64,000 nt of DNA from CADEGL01 sp050180485 (lineage in GTDB: Bacteria > Pseudomonadota > Alphaproteobacteria > CADEGL01), in assembly GCA_050180485.1 (NCBI GenBank), contig JBFXED010000022.1, positions 1 through 64,000 on the forward strand, read 5' to 3'. Position numbers and translations under genes: made by a program. Of the stretch, positions 1 to 8,512 are shown piece by piece. Position 1 is the stretch's first letter. Each line of letters begins with the position of its first letter. The notes beneath the pieces are model-generated. The model searched no databases, was not told the origin of the DNA, and saw nothing but the letters and a program-made list of their open reading frames with translations.

Positions 1-377
1 GGAAACATCCGCCGTTGGTCGTCGTGATTCAGATGAAAGAAACTGTCCCAGGCCAGGATGCCCTCGAACCTCCGTCCAAGCGCGAGGCTCCGCATGTCCG
101 CCACATGCCAGGTCTGCGTTGGGAATCGCTCTTTACACAGCGCGATCATCGACGCTGACGAATCCACACCCGTCAGCGCGTATCCCGCCTCGATCAGATA
201 GCGCGCGATCGGCTCGCCCATGCCGCAGCCGAGATCGAGCACCGATCCGCCGGACGGGATCAACGCGCGGAAACGGTCGAGCCATCCCTTCTCGAACAGG
301 CCGCGGTTGCGGTCCTTGTCGAAGGCGCGTGCGTGACGTTCGTAGAGGGAGATAATTCGTTCGGAATCCTGCGTCAT
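1..377 (-). CDS. Class I SAM-dependent methyltransferase (partial, C-terminus off the window)
   Basis: Reading the minus strand from the ATG at 377 gives MTQDSERIISLYERHARAF and then the glycine-rich SAM-binding motif I, VLDLGCGMGEPIARYL (about residues 47-62), followed by an acidic VDSS motif. These are the hallmarks of a Rossmann-fold class I methyltransferase of the methyltransferase-11/25 kind. The frame stays open to the window edge, so about 125 residues are present and the C-terminal half is missing. The substrate cannot be told. It is divergent from the M24 gene at 501, with about 120 bp between them. Confidence 0.8.
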   Translation of the reverse strand, partial: MTQDSERIISLYERHARAFDKDRNRGLFEKGWLDRFRALIPSGGSVLDLGCGMGEPIARYLIEAGYALTGVDSSASMIALCKERFPTQTWHVADMRSLALGRRFEGILAWDSFFHLNHDDQRRMF

Positions 378-500
378 CCGTCGCCCTAAAACGCCTCCAC
401 CGTAGCCAGACGTCTTCGCCATGACCACCGTTCCCACGTCCCTATTCTTTCCTCTATCGTTTGCACAGGCACCATCCACGGAAGTCTTGAGGGGAACGCC

Positions 501-1697
501 ATGGAAATCGCCGAGTACATCGAAACCCTGCAGACGAAAGTCGGCGGCACGGAGCTGACGTTTCCCGTGGCCGAGTTCGAGGCGCGCGTGGCGGTCGCGC
601 GGCGTGCGATGGCGGCGGCGGATTTGGATGTGCTGCTGGTGACGCATCGGCCCGATCTGCATTACCTGGCCGGCTATCACACCTTCGGCGTCGGCAACCA
701 TGCCTGCCTCGTGCTGCCGCGCGAGGGCGCGCCTTCGGTGCAGACGACGGCGATGGAGATTCCCTCCGCCACGGCGGCGGGCTGGATCAAGGACGTGCAT
801 TGCGCGCCCTGGGTCGGACAGATGGGCGCCGGCGGGCAATTGGCGAAGATCGTGGCCGACAAGGGATTGGGCGGAAAGCGCATCGGCATCCAGCCGCAGC
901 TGTCCGGTTTGTTGCCCGCGATCCTGGGCCAGATCGAGGCCGGCCTGCCCAACGCGACGCTGGTCGACGCCTCGCACCTGGTCACGCGCCTGCGCCTGGT
1001 GAAGTCGCCGCGCGAGATGGAATGCATGCGCAAGTCCGCCGCCTATACCGAGGCCGGCATCCGCGCCTCCTATGCCGTCATCGCCGCGGGCAAGACCGAG
1101 AACGACGTGGCGCGCGCGGGCTACGACGCCATGATCGCGGCGGGCAGCGAGTTCATGTCGGTCCAGCCCATCGCCACCACGGGCGTGCGCACCGGCTTTT
1201 CGCACCAGACCTACCGGCGCAACCCGCTGAAGCCAGGCGACCCGGTGTTCCTGGAATATGGCGGCTGCCATTTGCGCTATACCGCGCCGCTGATGCGCAC
1301 CGCCGTAATCGGCCAACCGTCGGATGCGGTGCGCCGCGTGGCCGACGCCGTGCTGGCGACGCTGGAGGCCGTGATCGCGGCGGCCAAGCCCGGCCGCACG
1401 GGCCACGATGTCGCCATGTCGGGAAAGAAGGCCAGCGCCTCCATCGCGCGCGAAGCGTTCCTGCCCGGCGCCTATGGCTATCACGTCGGCGTCGGCTTTC
1501 CGCCCACCTGGGCCGACGGCATCGGCTTCCTGGCCGAGGGCAACGAGGATTTGCTGGAACCGAACATGACGTTCCACACGCCCCTCGCCTTCCGCGTACC
1601 GGGCCAGTTTGGTGTGGGCATCAGCGAGACGCTGCGCATCACCGACAGCGGCTGCGAGCCCCTAACAATTATGCCGCGCGATCTGCACGTGGTGTGA
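501..1697 (+). CDS. Creatinase-like M24 family enzyme (pita-bread fold)
   Basis: A 398-residue protein with the two-domain layout of M24 enzymes: an N-terminal creatinase_N domain (about 20-165, with HRPDLHYLAGYHTFG) and a C-terminal pita-bread domain. The family includes aminopeptidase P, prolidase, creatinase and ectoine hydrolase. The usual dinuclear metal ligands are degenerate. The first Asp is Glu (VFLEYGG), and the second, normally in the GDITRT region, is Pro (TAPLMRT). A His is kept in GYHVGVGFPP. That pattern is typical of metal-independent creatinase or DoeA-like hydrolases rather than true peptidases. A GAGGGGAACGCC leader gives a good ribosome site before the ATG. Substrate unknown, probably a small C-N bonded compound. 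Confidence 0.85.
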   Translation: MEIAEYIETLQTKVGGTELTFPVAEFEARVAVARRAMAAADLDVLLVTHRPDLHYLAGYHTFGVGNHACLVLPREGAPSVQTTAMEIPSATAAGWIKDVHCAPWVGQMGAGGQLAKIVADKGLGGKRIGIQPQLSGLLPAILGQIEAGLPNATLVDASHLVTRLRLVKSPREMECMRKSAAYTEAGIRASYAVIAAGKTENDVARAGYDAMIAAGSEFMSVQPIATTGVRTGFSHQTYRRNPLKPGDPVFLEYGGCHLRYTAPLMRTAVIGQPSDAVRRVADAVLATLEAVIAAAKPGRTGHDVAMSGKKASASIAREAFLPGAYGYHVGVGFPPTWADGIGFLAEGNEDLLEPNMTFHTPLAFRVPGQFGVGISETLRITDSGCEPLTIMPRDLHVV

Positions 1698-1717
1698 GCA
1701 AATGGACGGGCAACAAG

Positions 1718-2824
1718 ATGCGCTTCAAATCCGGTTTATCGTCGACCGTTATGGCCGCCGCCCTGGTTCTCTCGTTCACCAGCGCGCAGGCAGATGCGCG
1801 AAAAATCCCCGACGCGTGCAGGGCTGTCGCGTCCGCACTGAAGAATGGCCTCGACCCGCTCACCAACGCCGAACCATTGATCAAGACCATTAAGATGAAA
1901 GAGGTTCCGGCATCGGATTTAAAATCGATTCTGCCGGAGAAGGATTTCGAAGAAATACAGAGCTTTCCTTATACAGCGATTGCGCGTTTCGACTACGATG
2001 GAGACAGGGTTAACGATCTCGTCATTAGGTTAGGCGACGGCGGCACCGCGGAGTGCGAATATTGGCAAATATACAAGGGGGTTCCGAACTCGAAGCGCGT
2101 CTCCTATGGAATCCCCCCATACGATGACTGGACGACGAGCGATTCATTTTGCAAACAGCAGAACGAATTCGTCCGAATTGGGAAACGCGTATATCACCTC
2201 ATCGCGGCGCCTTCCTATCCCGATGCTCCCGACGACGGTTATCGGGTTTTCGAGTACGGTCATCGGATTGAGCTCTGCAAAATCAGCGAGCATTGGGACT
2301 GGAAAAACGCGTCGGTAACTGGACATTGCGAAGATCCGGAAGTTTGCGCGGCTGTAAAATCTCAGGCGGGCCGGGTCGCCGGAAATCCGGGCACGATGTT
2401 GACTGGAACATTGATGCCGCGTGTCGAGTGCTCGACTATCAATGAACCAGCTTGGTATGAAGGTGCCTGGAAAATCGATATCGACAATGATGGTATCGAC
2501 GAATATTTCGTTCGTTTAGAAGCCCTTGAGATTTTCCTCGATGCTCGCGCGCCCGCTTGGTCAGATTGTGGCAAGGGTCTCCCCATCGAGTTCGAATTCA
2601 ATCCGGAAGAACGGTGGCGCTTTGAACCGGACAGACCCAAGGAACCTTTTTTTTGGCGAGAAATGAATTTTATCCGTGTCGCCGGAAAAAATTATTTACT
2701 GTTCTTCGAAACGCGCCTGAAAACCAAAATTCTAATCGTACTCATCGAGAATGGGGTTGTGCGACAGGTCGGAACTGTCGTCGTTGGGCCGCCCAAGATT
2801 TCCGTCAAAATCGAAGGCTATTGA
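1718..2824 (+). CDS. Secreted hypothetical protein with two Asp-rich, calcium-loop-like motifs
   Basis: The start chosen is the ATG at 1718, which gives a clear signal peptide (MRFKSGLSSTVMAAALVLSF, cleavage near AQADA). The longer open frame upstream only shadows the M24 gene. A GTG at 1694 overlapping the M24 stop is an alternative. The 368-residue product has two Asp-rich loops, DYDGDRVNDLVIRL (from residue 92) and DIDNDGIDEYFVRL further on, which resemble the calcium loops of VCBS/FG-GAP repeats. The base composition is visibly AT-richer than the flanking genes, with frequent AAA, ATT and GAA codons, which suggests recent acquisition. It overlaps the convergent acylase gene by 7 bp. Function unknown. 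Confidence 0.7.
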   Translation: MRFKSGLSSTVMAAALVLSFTSAQADARKIPDACRAVASALKNGLDPLTNAEPLIKTIKMKEVPASDLKSILPEKDFEEIQSFPYTAIARFDYDGDRVNDLVIRLGDGGTAECEYWQIYKGVPNSKRVSYGIPPYDDWTTSDSFCKQQNEFVRIGKRVYHLIAAPSYPDAPDDGYRVFEYGHRIELCKISEHWDWKNASVTGHCEDPEVCAAVKSQAGRVAGNPGTMLTGTLMPRVECSTINEPAWYEGAWKIDIDNDGIDEYFVRLEALEIFLDARAPAWSDCGKGLPIEFEFNPEERWRFEPDRPKEPFFWREMNFIRVAGKNYLLFFETRLKTKILIVLIENGVVRQVGTVVVGPPKISVKIEGY

Positions 2825-5232
2825 ACGCTGCGGCGTTCAGAGCCCCCGCCGCCTTTCAACTCCATCGCCTTCGGAAAGGCCTTGCGCACGGCTTCGGGCG
2901 TGAGCGGCATCTGCACGTAGCCGCCCGTCTTCCACAGATCGACCTGGTCGAGGAAGGTCGAGGAGTTGAACCAGCCGTCCTGGCCGCCCAAGAGGACGAA
3001 CCAGTTGGCGTCGGGATCGCCGAGGTCGGAGACGTGGCGCGATTGGCTGCCGTAACGCGCGCGCTGGGGCGCGGCCTTGGGCGAATGGGCGGCCTTCATC
3101 ACCGTCTCGTTGCTGCCGCCCACGGCGAATTCGCCGAAGACATAGTTCGATCCGGCGACGGGGATGCCGGCCATGACGTTGCGCAGCTCGATGTGGTGGA
3201 TGGCGCCCCAGGTGCCGTAGCGGGCCACGGGCTCCGCCGCCGCCTCGGCCGCGCGCGCCAGCATCGGGCGCAGGGCGTCGTCGTCCGCGCGTGTCAGCGC
3301 CTGCAGCACGGCGCGGCGGGCATAGGAGGTGTCGCCCACCCAGTCCCAGAAATCCGCGCGCCCTTCGGCCTGGAACAGCTTTGGCGCGAGCGCGGCGAAG
3401 AACGCCTCGAAGGCCAAGGCGCCGCGCGAGTCCGCATCGAAGCGGCCGTCCCAGCCCTTGAGCAACGAAACGATCTCGGCCGTCTTGGGCGACGCGTCCG
3501 GCCCCATCTTCGCCAGCGCCAGATCGCGGATGGCAGCGCCGGTGGGCGAATAGGTGTCGCGCTGGAGGGCCTTCATCTTCGCGACGTCCAGCTTGCGGTC
3601 GGATTCGATCAGATCCGACAGCCGCTCCAGCCGGTCGGGCGGCGCGAAGAAATAGCTGATCGGATGGTCATAGGGCGCGGGCCGGTTGTTGGCCGAGGCC
3701 AGATAGCCCGTGTCCGGGTTGCGGATGGCGGGCAGATCGCCGCTGCGGGCCATGCGGCCCCAGGCGGCATCGGACGCTTCCATCGAGACGATCACATCGG
3801 CGGGGTTCTTCGCCGGGCGGCGCGGGATGCGCGCGGCCGTGGCCTGGCCGATATTCCCGTTCACGTCGGCATAGACGAAGTTCTCGCCCGGCAGGCCGAA
3901 GCTGTCGAGCGCGTTCAAGAACGCCTCCCAGTCGGGCGCGCGGTTCACCCGCAGCATGGCGGTGATCTCGTCGCTGGCTTCGTGCCCGACCCAGCGCAGC
4001 GCGAGCGTCTTGCCCGGCACGGCGGGCACGGCAGGCGCGTCGGAGATGATGGGGCCATAGGGCGTGGTGCGTACCGTGACCTCGGTGTCGAACCAGAAGC
4101 GGCGCTGGATGGTCTCGGTCTCGGACGCGATCAGGTCGGACGGGAAATCCGTCACGTCCACCAGGTCGCTGGCCGCCGCGCGCAGGTTGGTGCCGCCCCA
4201 GGCGATGTTGGCGTTGCGGCCGAAGGTGAAGACCGGAATGCCGGGCGCCATGGCGCCGACCACGTTGAAGGAGGGCGAGCGCAGACCCGCCAGCAGCCAG
4301 AAGTTCGGCAGATTGAGGCCGAGATGGGGATCGTTGGCCATCAGCGCGTGACCCGATTCCGTGCGCGTCGGCCCCACCGCCACGCTGTTCGAACCGTGCC
4401 AGCCATAGCCCTGGATCAGCGAGGCAAGGAGTTGCGCGCGGTCGTCGGGCTCCTCGTCTGTCTCGCGCGGCGCGCCGCGTTCTCCGGCATCGGCCGTCAT
4501 GGGGCGCGGCGCGGGGACGAAACTCGGCGGGCTGTCGGCGCCCAGCGCCAACGCGCCCTGCCAAATCTGCGGCCAGTCCTTGCGCCCGTGCAGCGGCAGA
4601 AGCGAGAACCAGGACAGCCAGTTCACGTCCGTGCCGGCCAGGCGGCCGATGGCGACCACATCCTCCGCCGTCCATTCCTCGCGCTCCAGGCCCAGCACGC
4701 GGAATTCCTGCGGTTCCTCCCGCATCGTCGCGAGATAATGGTTGATGCCCTCGACATAGCGCGCGACCCAGGCGCGCGTGGGCGGCGGCATGCGCTTGAC
4801 CACCTCGGGCGCCGCGCGGGCAAAGCCCAGGATGCGCAAGCTCTTGTCGATGTCGGTGAAGCCGGGCCCGGCCATCTCGCTGATGCGCCCGGCGGCCACG
4901 CGGCGCGCGACCTCCATCTGGCCGAGGCGCAGATGGGCGTGCACGAGACCGAGCGCGAAGGCCGCGTCCGCGTCGCTCTCGGCAATGATGTAGGGGATCT
5001 GGTGCTCGTCCCAGCGGATGGTCACCGCGTGCCGGATCGGCAGATTGTCGGTCGGGAACTGCGCGAGCCGCTGATCGACCGTCGTCGGCGCGGGCAAGGG
5101 CGAGAACAGGCTGCAGGCCGACAAGGCCCAGGCCAGGGCGCTTACGAACAGCGCGCGCAGGAAGGCCTCACCCTTCGACAAGCTCAGGGTGAGGACTCCG
5201 TTTTTGGATCGGCGGGAACGCAGGCTCGGCAT
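2818..5232 (-). CDS. Penicillin-acylase family N-terminal nucleophile hydrolase, lipoprotein
   Basis: An 804-residue member of the penicillin amidase family (Ntn hydrolases that cleave amide bonds of N-acyl compounds such as beta-lactams or acyl-homoserine lactones). The autoprocessing site and catalytic serine are visible at GWHGSNSVAVG (Ser281), followed by the family motif NDPHLGL. Processing at Gly280/Ser281 would give alpha and beta chains. A lipobox LSACS (Cys40) predicts a lipid-anchored periplasmic or outer-membrane enzyme. The first 20 residues include LTLSLSKGE, encoded by a REP-like element, so the ATG at 5232 may not be the true start. A TTG at 5181 would give a cleaner lipoprotein signal. 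Substrate uncertain. Confidence 0.85.
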   Translation of the reverse strand: MPSLRSRRSKNGVLTLSLSKGEAFLRALFVSALAWALSACSLFSPLPAPTTVDQRLAQFPTDNLPIRHAVTIRWDEHQIPYIIAESDADAAFALGLVHAHLRLGQMEVARRVAAGRISEMAGPGFTDIDKSLRILGFARAAPEVVKRMPPPTRAWVARYVEGINHYLATMREEPQEFRVLGLEREEWTAEDVVAIGRLAGTDVNWLSWFSLLPLHGRKDWPQIWQGALALGADSPPSFVPAPRPMTADAGERGAPRETDEEPDDRAQLLASLIQGYGWHGSNSVAVGPTRTESGHALMANDPHLGLNLPNFWLLAGLRSPSFNVVGAMAPGIPVFTFGRNANIAWGGTNLRAAASDLVDVTDFPSDLIASETETIQRRFWFDTEVTVRTTPYGPIISDAPAVPAVPGKTLALRWVGHEASDEITAMLRVNRAPDWEAFLNALDSFGLPGENFVYADVNGNIGQATAARIPRRPAKNPADVIVSMEASDAAWGRMARSGDLPAIRNPDTGYLASANNRPAPYDHPISYFFAPPDRLERLSDLIESDRKLDVAKMKALQRDTYSPTGAAIRDLALAKMGPDASPKTAEIVSLLKGWDGRFDADSRGALAFEAFFAALAPKLFQAEGRADFWDWVGDTSYARRAVLQALTRADDDALRPMLARAAEAAAEPVARYGTWGAIHHIELRNVMAGIPVAGSNYVFGEFAVGGSNETVMKAAHSPKAAPQRARYGSQSRHVSDLGDPDANWFVLLGGQDGWFNSSTFLDQVDLWKTGGYVQMPLTPEAVRKAFPKAMELKGGGGSERRSVQ
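5169..5195 (+). repeat. REP-like palindromic element, copy 1
   Basis: The 27-bp core runs CACCCTTCGACAAGCTCAGG and then GTGAGGA. It resembles the extragenic palindromes that are widespread in sphingomonads and related proteobacteria. It lies in the apparent 5' coding end of the acylase gene and is inverted relative to copy 2 at 5254. Confidence 0.6.
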
Positions 5233-5253
5233 GCGCTTATCATTATAGATAAA

Positions 5254-5285
5254 TCCTCATCCTGAGCCCGTCGAAGGGTGAGGAT
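5254..5285 (-). repeat. REP-like palindromic element, copy 2
   Basis: The reverse complement reads CACCCTTCGACGGGCTCAGG and then ATGAGGA. It matches copy 1 at 24 of 27 positions but in the opposite orientation, with about 58 bp between the cores. It sits in the gap between spermidine synthase and the acylase, just after the speE stop. Confidence 0.6.
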
Positions 5286-5296
5286 TTTTCGCTTTC

Positions 5297-6157
5297 CTAC
5301 CCCAATTGGCGCTGGATCCAGGGCGGCAGGGCGAAGGACGCGCGGTGCATCTCGGGCGTGTAATAGTCGGTCTTGATGCCCGAGGCCTTGAAGCGCTGCT
5401 GCAACGTCGCCAGATCGGCGCCCTTGGCGATGTCGGTGCCCTGGCTGGCCCAGGTGATGGCCATGAAGCCGCCGGTATAGGTCGGCACCACGGTCAGGAA
5501 CACGCCGTGATGCTTGAAGACGCCCGCGAGCTGCTTGTGCGTGGTGGACAGCTCGTCCGGCTGATAGTGCGGCACGCCGTTCTGGAACACGGCGATGCCG
5601 TTCGGCGTCAGCGCCCGCTTGATCAGTTCGTAGAACTCGGTCTCGAACAGGACCTGCGCCGGGCCCACGGGGTCCGGGCGGTCGGTGATGATGACATCGT
5701 AGCGGCCCGCCGATTCCGGCTTCTTCAGGAACACGAATGCGTCCTCGATATGGACATGCAGGCGCTTGTCGGCGAAGGCCGCGCCCGAGACGTGGGCGAA
5801 GAACTGCTTCGAGGTTTCGACCACGCGGCCGTCGATCTCGACCATGTCGACGCTCTCGACGCCCTTGTGCTTCAGCACCTCCTCGGCGATCGCGCCGTCG
5901 CCGCCGCCGGCCACGAACACGCGGCGTGCGCCGCCCAGCTCGAAGATGGGCAGGTGCGACAGCATCTCGGAATAGCCGCACTCGTCGCGGTCGGAGAGCT
6001 GGATCAGGTTGTCCAACGCCAGCACGCGGCCGTTCATGGGCGTGTCGAAGATCTTGATGTGCTGGAACGGCGTCTGCTCGTCGACCAGATAGTCGCCCTT
6101 CACTTCGAAGGTCTGGGCGTAGCCTTTATAGAGAGCCTCGGCGAGCGTCTTGGCCAT
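5297..6157 (-). CDS. speE: Polyamine aminopropyltransferase (spermidine synthase)
   Basis: A 286-residue protein of typical SpeE length. It transfers an aminopropyl group from decarboxylated SAM to putrescine in the cytoplasm. The N-terminal beta-domain is followed by the nucleotide-binding motif VFVAGGGDGAIAEEVL, the acidic VDMVEID that holds the ribose, and the catalytic-loop region IITDRPDPVGPA. That last motif differs slightly from the common DSTDPxGPA, with Arg-Pro in place of Ser-Thr. GYSEMLSHLP matches the usual Y-x-E-M-x-x-H-x-P polyamine-site motif. No speD (SAM decarboxylase) is nearby. A related aminopropyltransferase or N-methyltransferase-like activity cannot be excluded. Confidence 0.88.
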   Translation of the reverse strand: MAKTLAEALYKGYAQTFEVKGDYLVDEQTPFQHIKIFDTPMNGRVLALDNLIQLSDRDECGYSEMLSHLPIFELGGARRVFVAGGGDGAIAEEVLKHKGVESVDMVEIDGRVVETSKQFFAHVSGAAFADKRLHVHIEDAFVFLKKPESAGRYDVIITDRPDPVGPAQVLFETEFYELIKRALTPNGIAVFQNGVPHYQPDELSTTHKQLAGVFKHHGVFLTVVPTYTGGFMAITWASQGTDIAKGADLATLQQRFKASGIKTDYYTPEMHRASFALPPWIQRQLG

Positions 6158-6371
6158 TGCAGCGTCCTTGTCTTGAGCTTGGGTGTCCCGTCGGGCGCGT
6201 TATTGCCGATCCGGGACCAAATTGCATCCGAAAACGAATCCCGAACCGACACGGCACCGTCACGCAAGACTGGCAGGCTGCGGCGCCCGGCACGGCGGGT
6301 TTTTCCGTTCCCGCCGGCATCTGGTATGATCCGCGCCTCGTCGCCGTTCTGCCTCCGCCCGGGAAGGACCG

Positions 6372-6578
6372 ATGCTTAGGAATCAGGCGCTTGCCCTTTG
6401 CCTCGTGATCGGCGGCCTCGTGGGCAACAACTATGCCTATCTGCACGATCTGGTGACGGGGCGCTTCCCCGACGGCGCGATCCATCTGGGCGCGGCCAGC
6501 TTCATCGCCATCGGCGTCAGCCTGGCGCTCATCGTCGCCGGCCTCGTCCTGTTGCTCGCGGGCGCCCGGCGGCCCTAA
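6372..6578 (+). CDS. Small two-helix membrane protein
   Basis: A 68-residue protein with two hydrophobic segments (about 5-21 and 42-64) separated by a short polar loop, ending in a basic GARRP tail. A GGGAAGGACCG sequence directly before the ATG is a good ribosome site. It lies between divergent speE and the M23 gene. No family is recognised. It is likely an inner-membrane protein. Confidence 0.6.
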   Translation: MLRNQALALCLVIGGLVGNNYAYLHDLVTGRFPDGAIHLGAASFIAIGVSLALIVAGLVLLLAGARRP

Positions 6579-6756
6579 TCCCGCCCGCTGGCCGTGGTTT
6601 TGCATCGGCCCGCCCATGCCGACCGAACCCAGCAATCCGCGCAAAGCCGGGCGCCCACACGTTCGATTGAAAACCGACCCGGGCACCGGTAGGGTCCCGG
6701 ACCAATGCGGCGCGGCGGGACGCTGTCCCGAAACTGCCACACAGGTGGGGTACCTG

Positions 6757-8076
6757 GTGCGCGTGAGTCGCCTGGCCAAAGTCTGGAATGCGCGTCATCG
6801 CCTGCTGCGCCGGCTCGCTCCGCGAGAGCGGCAGGTCTTCGTGCGCGAGGGCGACCGCATCCGCTATGTCCCCCTCTCCCCACGCCGCCAACTGGCCTTC
6901 GCCGCCGCCGGCTTCTTCGGCTTCGCCTGCCTCCTGGTGGTCGTGTTCGCCTATCTGATGCAGAGCAGCCGGGTCGACGAGCTGAGCGTGGCATTGGCCG
7001 AATCGCAGGCGTCGAACCGGTTCCTCCTCAACTCCATGGGCACGCGCGAGGGCAAGGCCGATTCGCCGTCGCAGGATCTGGAGAACGACATCACGGCCGT
7101 GACCAAGCTGGCCGACGAGACCCGCGCCTTCCAGGACGACGTGGCCGCCGTCCAATCGCGCTCGCGCGATGCCGGCGCGGAAGACCGCGCCAAGCTGGCC
7201 GCCATGCAGGATGCCGCCAACCGCCAGCTTCAGGCGCTGGAGACCGCGCTGCGCACGATGGAAGGGCGTGGCTCACGCCTGAAATCGAGCCTGGCCGGCA
7301 TCGAGGCCGGGCCTCAGATCCAGCCCGCGGCACCCGCCAAGAGCCAGACGGAGAGAGTGGTCTACGTGGACGAGCTGGAGCGGCGGATGGCCACGCTGCA
7401 ATCGACCCAGAAAGAGTTGCTGGCGCGCCTGGCCGACAGCGCCTCGGTCAATATCGGGCGCGCCGAGCGCGCGATCCGCGTCAGCGGCATCGACCTGGAC
7501 AAGCTGCTGGGCGACATGACCAACCGCAAGGGCGGCCGCGGCGGCCCGTTCGTGCCGCTGGCGCCCGAGGCCTATACGGCGGCCAGCCTGCCGGGTGACT
7601 CGTCCGGCACGGATGCCGGCAAGATCGACCGGCTGGAGACGCTGCAGCGCATCCTCAAGGCCATGCCGCTGGCGACCCCCATGAAGAAATACGACATCGT
7701 CAGCGGCTACGGCATCCGCAACGACCCCTTCACGGGCCGCCCGGCCATGCATTACGGGCTGGACTTCATCGGCTCGTCGGGCTCGGCCATCCGCGCGACG
7801 GCGCCGGGCGAGGTCAGCTATATCGGCTGGAAGGCGGCCTATGGGAAAACCGTGGAGATCGACCACGGCATGGGCTTCCGCACCCGCTACGCGCATCTCA
7901 GCAAGATCGCCGTCCGGCGCGGCCAAGAGATCAAGACCGGCGACATCGTCGGCGAGATGGGCAGCACCGGGCGCAGCACCGGCGCCCATCTGCATTACGA
8001 AGTTCTGTTCAATGACGAACAGCGCGATCCCATGCGCTTCATCAGGGCAGGCTCCCATGTTCTCGATAAAAGCTAG
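6757..8076 (+). CDS. Membrane-anchored M23 family metallopeptidase (LytM type)
   Basis: A peptidoglycan endopeptidase-like protein that would cut peptide crosslinks in the periplasm. The start chosen is the GTG at 6757, preceded by AGGTGGGG at 6743. An ATG at 6616 would add 47 unlikely residues. From the GTG the protein has 439 residues: a short cytoplasmic part, one transmembrane helix (about 45-68), a long helical coiled-coil region (about 70-240), and the M23 domain with zinc ligands HYGLD (His332, Asp336) and HLH (His411/413). All ligands are intact, so it is probably active. The last 20 bp overlap the bactofilin gene. This pairing matches the shape-determining M23/bactofilin modules known from Helicobacter and Caulobacter relatives. 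Confidence 0.88.
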   Translation: MRVSRLAKVWNARHRLLRRLAPRERQVFVREGDRIRYVPLSPRRQLAFAAAGFFGFACLLVVVFAYLMQSSRVDELSVALAESQASNRFLLNSMGTREGKADSPSQDLENDITAVTKLADETRAFQDDVAAVQSRSRDAGAEDRAKLAAMQDAANRQLQALETALRTMEGRGSRLKSSLAGIEAGPQIQPAAPAKSQTERVVYVDELERRMATLQSTQKELLARLADSASVNIGRAERAIRVSGIDLDKLLGDMTNRKGGRGGPFVPLAPEAYTAASLPGDSSGTDAGKIDRLETLQRILKAMPLATPMKKYDIVSGYGIRNDPFTGRPAMHYGLDFIGSSGSAIRATAPGEVSYIGWKAAYGKTVEIDHGMGFRTRYAHLSKIAVRRGQEIKTGDIVGEMGSTGRSTGAHLHYEVLFNDEQRDPMRFIRAGSHVLDKS

Positions 8077-8512
8077 CCGCGGCGGCATCCGTGCCGACCG
8101 CAACGACGCGATGCCATCGATCATCGCCGACGGCATGCGCGTGACCGGCGAGGTGGCCAGCGCGGGCGACGTTCAGGTCGACGGCGTGCTGGAAGGCGAC
8201 GTGCGCGCCGGCAGCCTGACGATCGGTCCGTCCGGCCAGATCGTCGGCGAGATCGCGGCCGAGCGCGTCTCGGTCAGCGGCGCGGTCACCGGCCGCATCC
8301 GCGCGCGCAGCGTATCGCTGTCCAAGACGGCGCGGGTGAAGGGCGATATCGCCCACGAGAGTCTGTCGATCGAGGCGGGTGCCTCCTTCGAGGGTCAGGT
8401 GACACGGATGGATGAGAAGGCGTTGGGAACGGACGGCGCCCTCTCCCTGCCCCCGCCGCGCATGGACCGCGGCGTGCCCGACCTGCCGGCGGTGGCGGCG
8501 AAAAGCGCCTAG
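8057..8512 (+). CDS. Bactofilin (polymer-forming cytoskeletal protein)
   Basis: A 151-residue protein that starts at an ATG inside the end of the M23 gene (20-bp overlap, so probably translationally coupled). The core (about 28-125) is a right-handed beta-helix of short repeats such as VQVDGVLEGDVRAGSLTIGP and VSVSGAVTGRIRARSVSL, the signature of the bactofilin/DUF583 family. The tails are short and polar. Bactofilins form nucleotide-independent filaments at the inner membrane and position cell-wall enzymes. Here the partner is presumably the upstream M23 peptidase. Confidence 0.9.
   Translation: MFSIKASRGGIRADRNDAMPSIIADGMRVTGEVASAGDVQVDGVLEGDVRAGSLTIGPSGQIVGEIAAERVSVSGAVTGRIRARSVSLSKTARVKGDIAHESLSIEAGASFEGQVTRMDEKALGTDGALSLPPPRMDRGVPDLPAVAAKSA

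Noticed and set aside
800..1717. N-terminal extension of the secreted hypothetical gene
   Set aside because: The extra ~300 residues are an out-of-frame read of the M24 gene. The signal peptide shows the true start at 1718.
2653..5265. An 870-residue plus-strand frame
   Set aside because: It lies opposite the penicillin-acylase gene, its composition is Arg/Gly/Ala-heavy as expected from GC-rich antisense frames, and no domain is recognisable.
5184..5981. A 265-residue minus-strand frame over speE
   Set aside because: An Arg-rich out-of-frame read of speE. The speE frame has all the aminopropyltransferase motifs.
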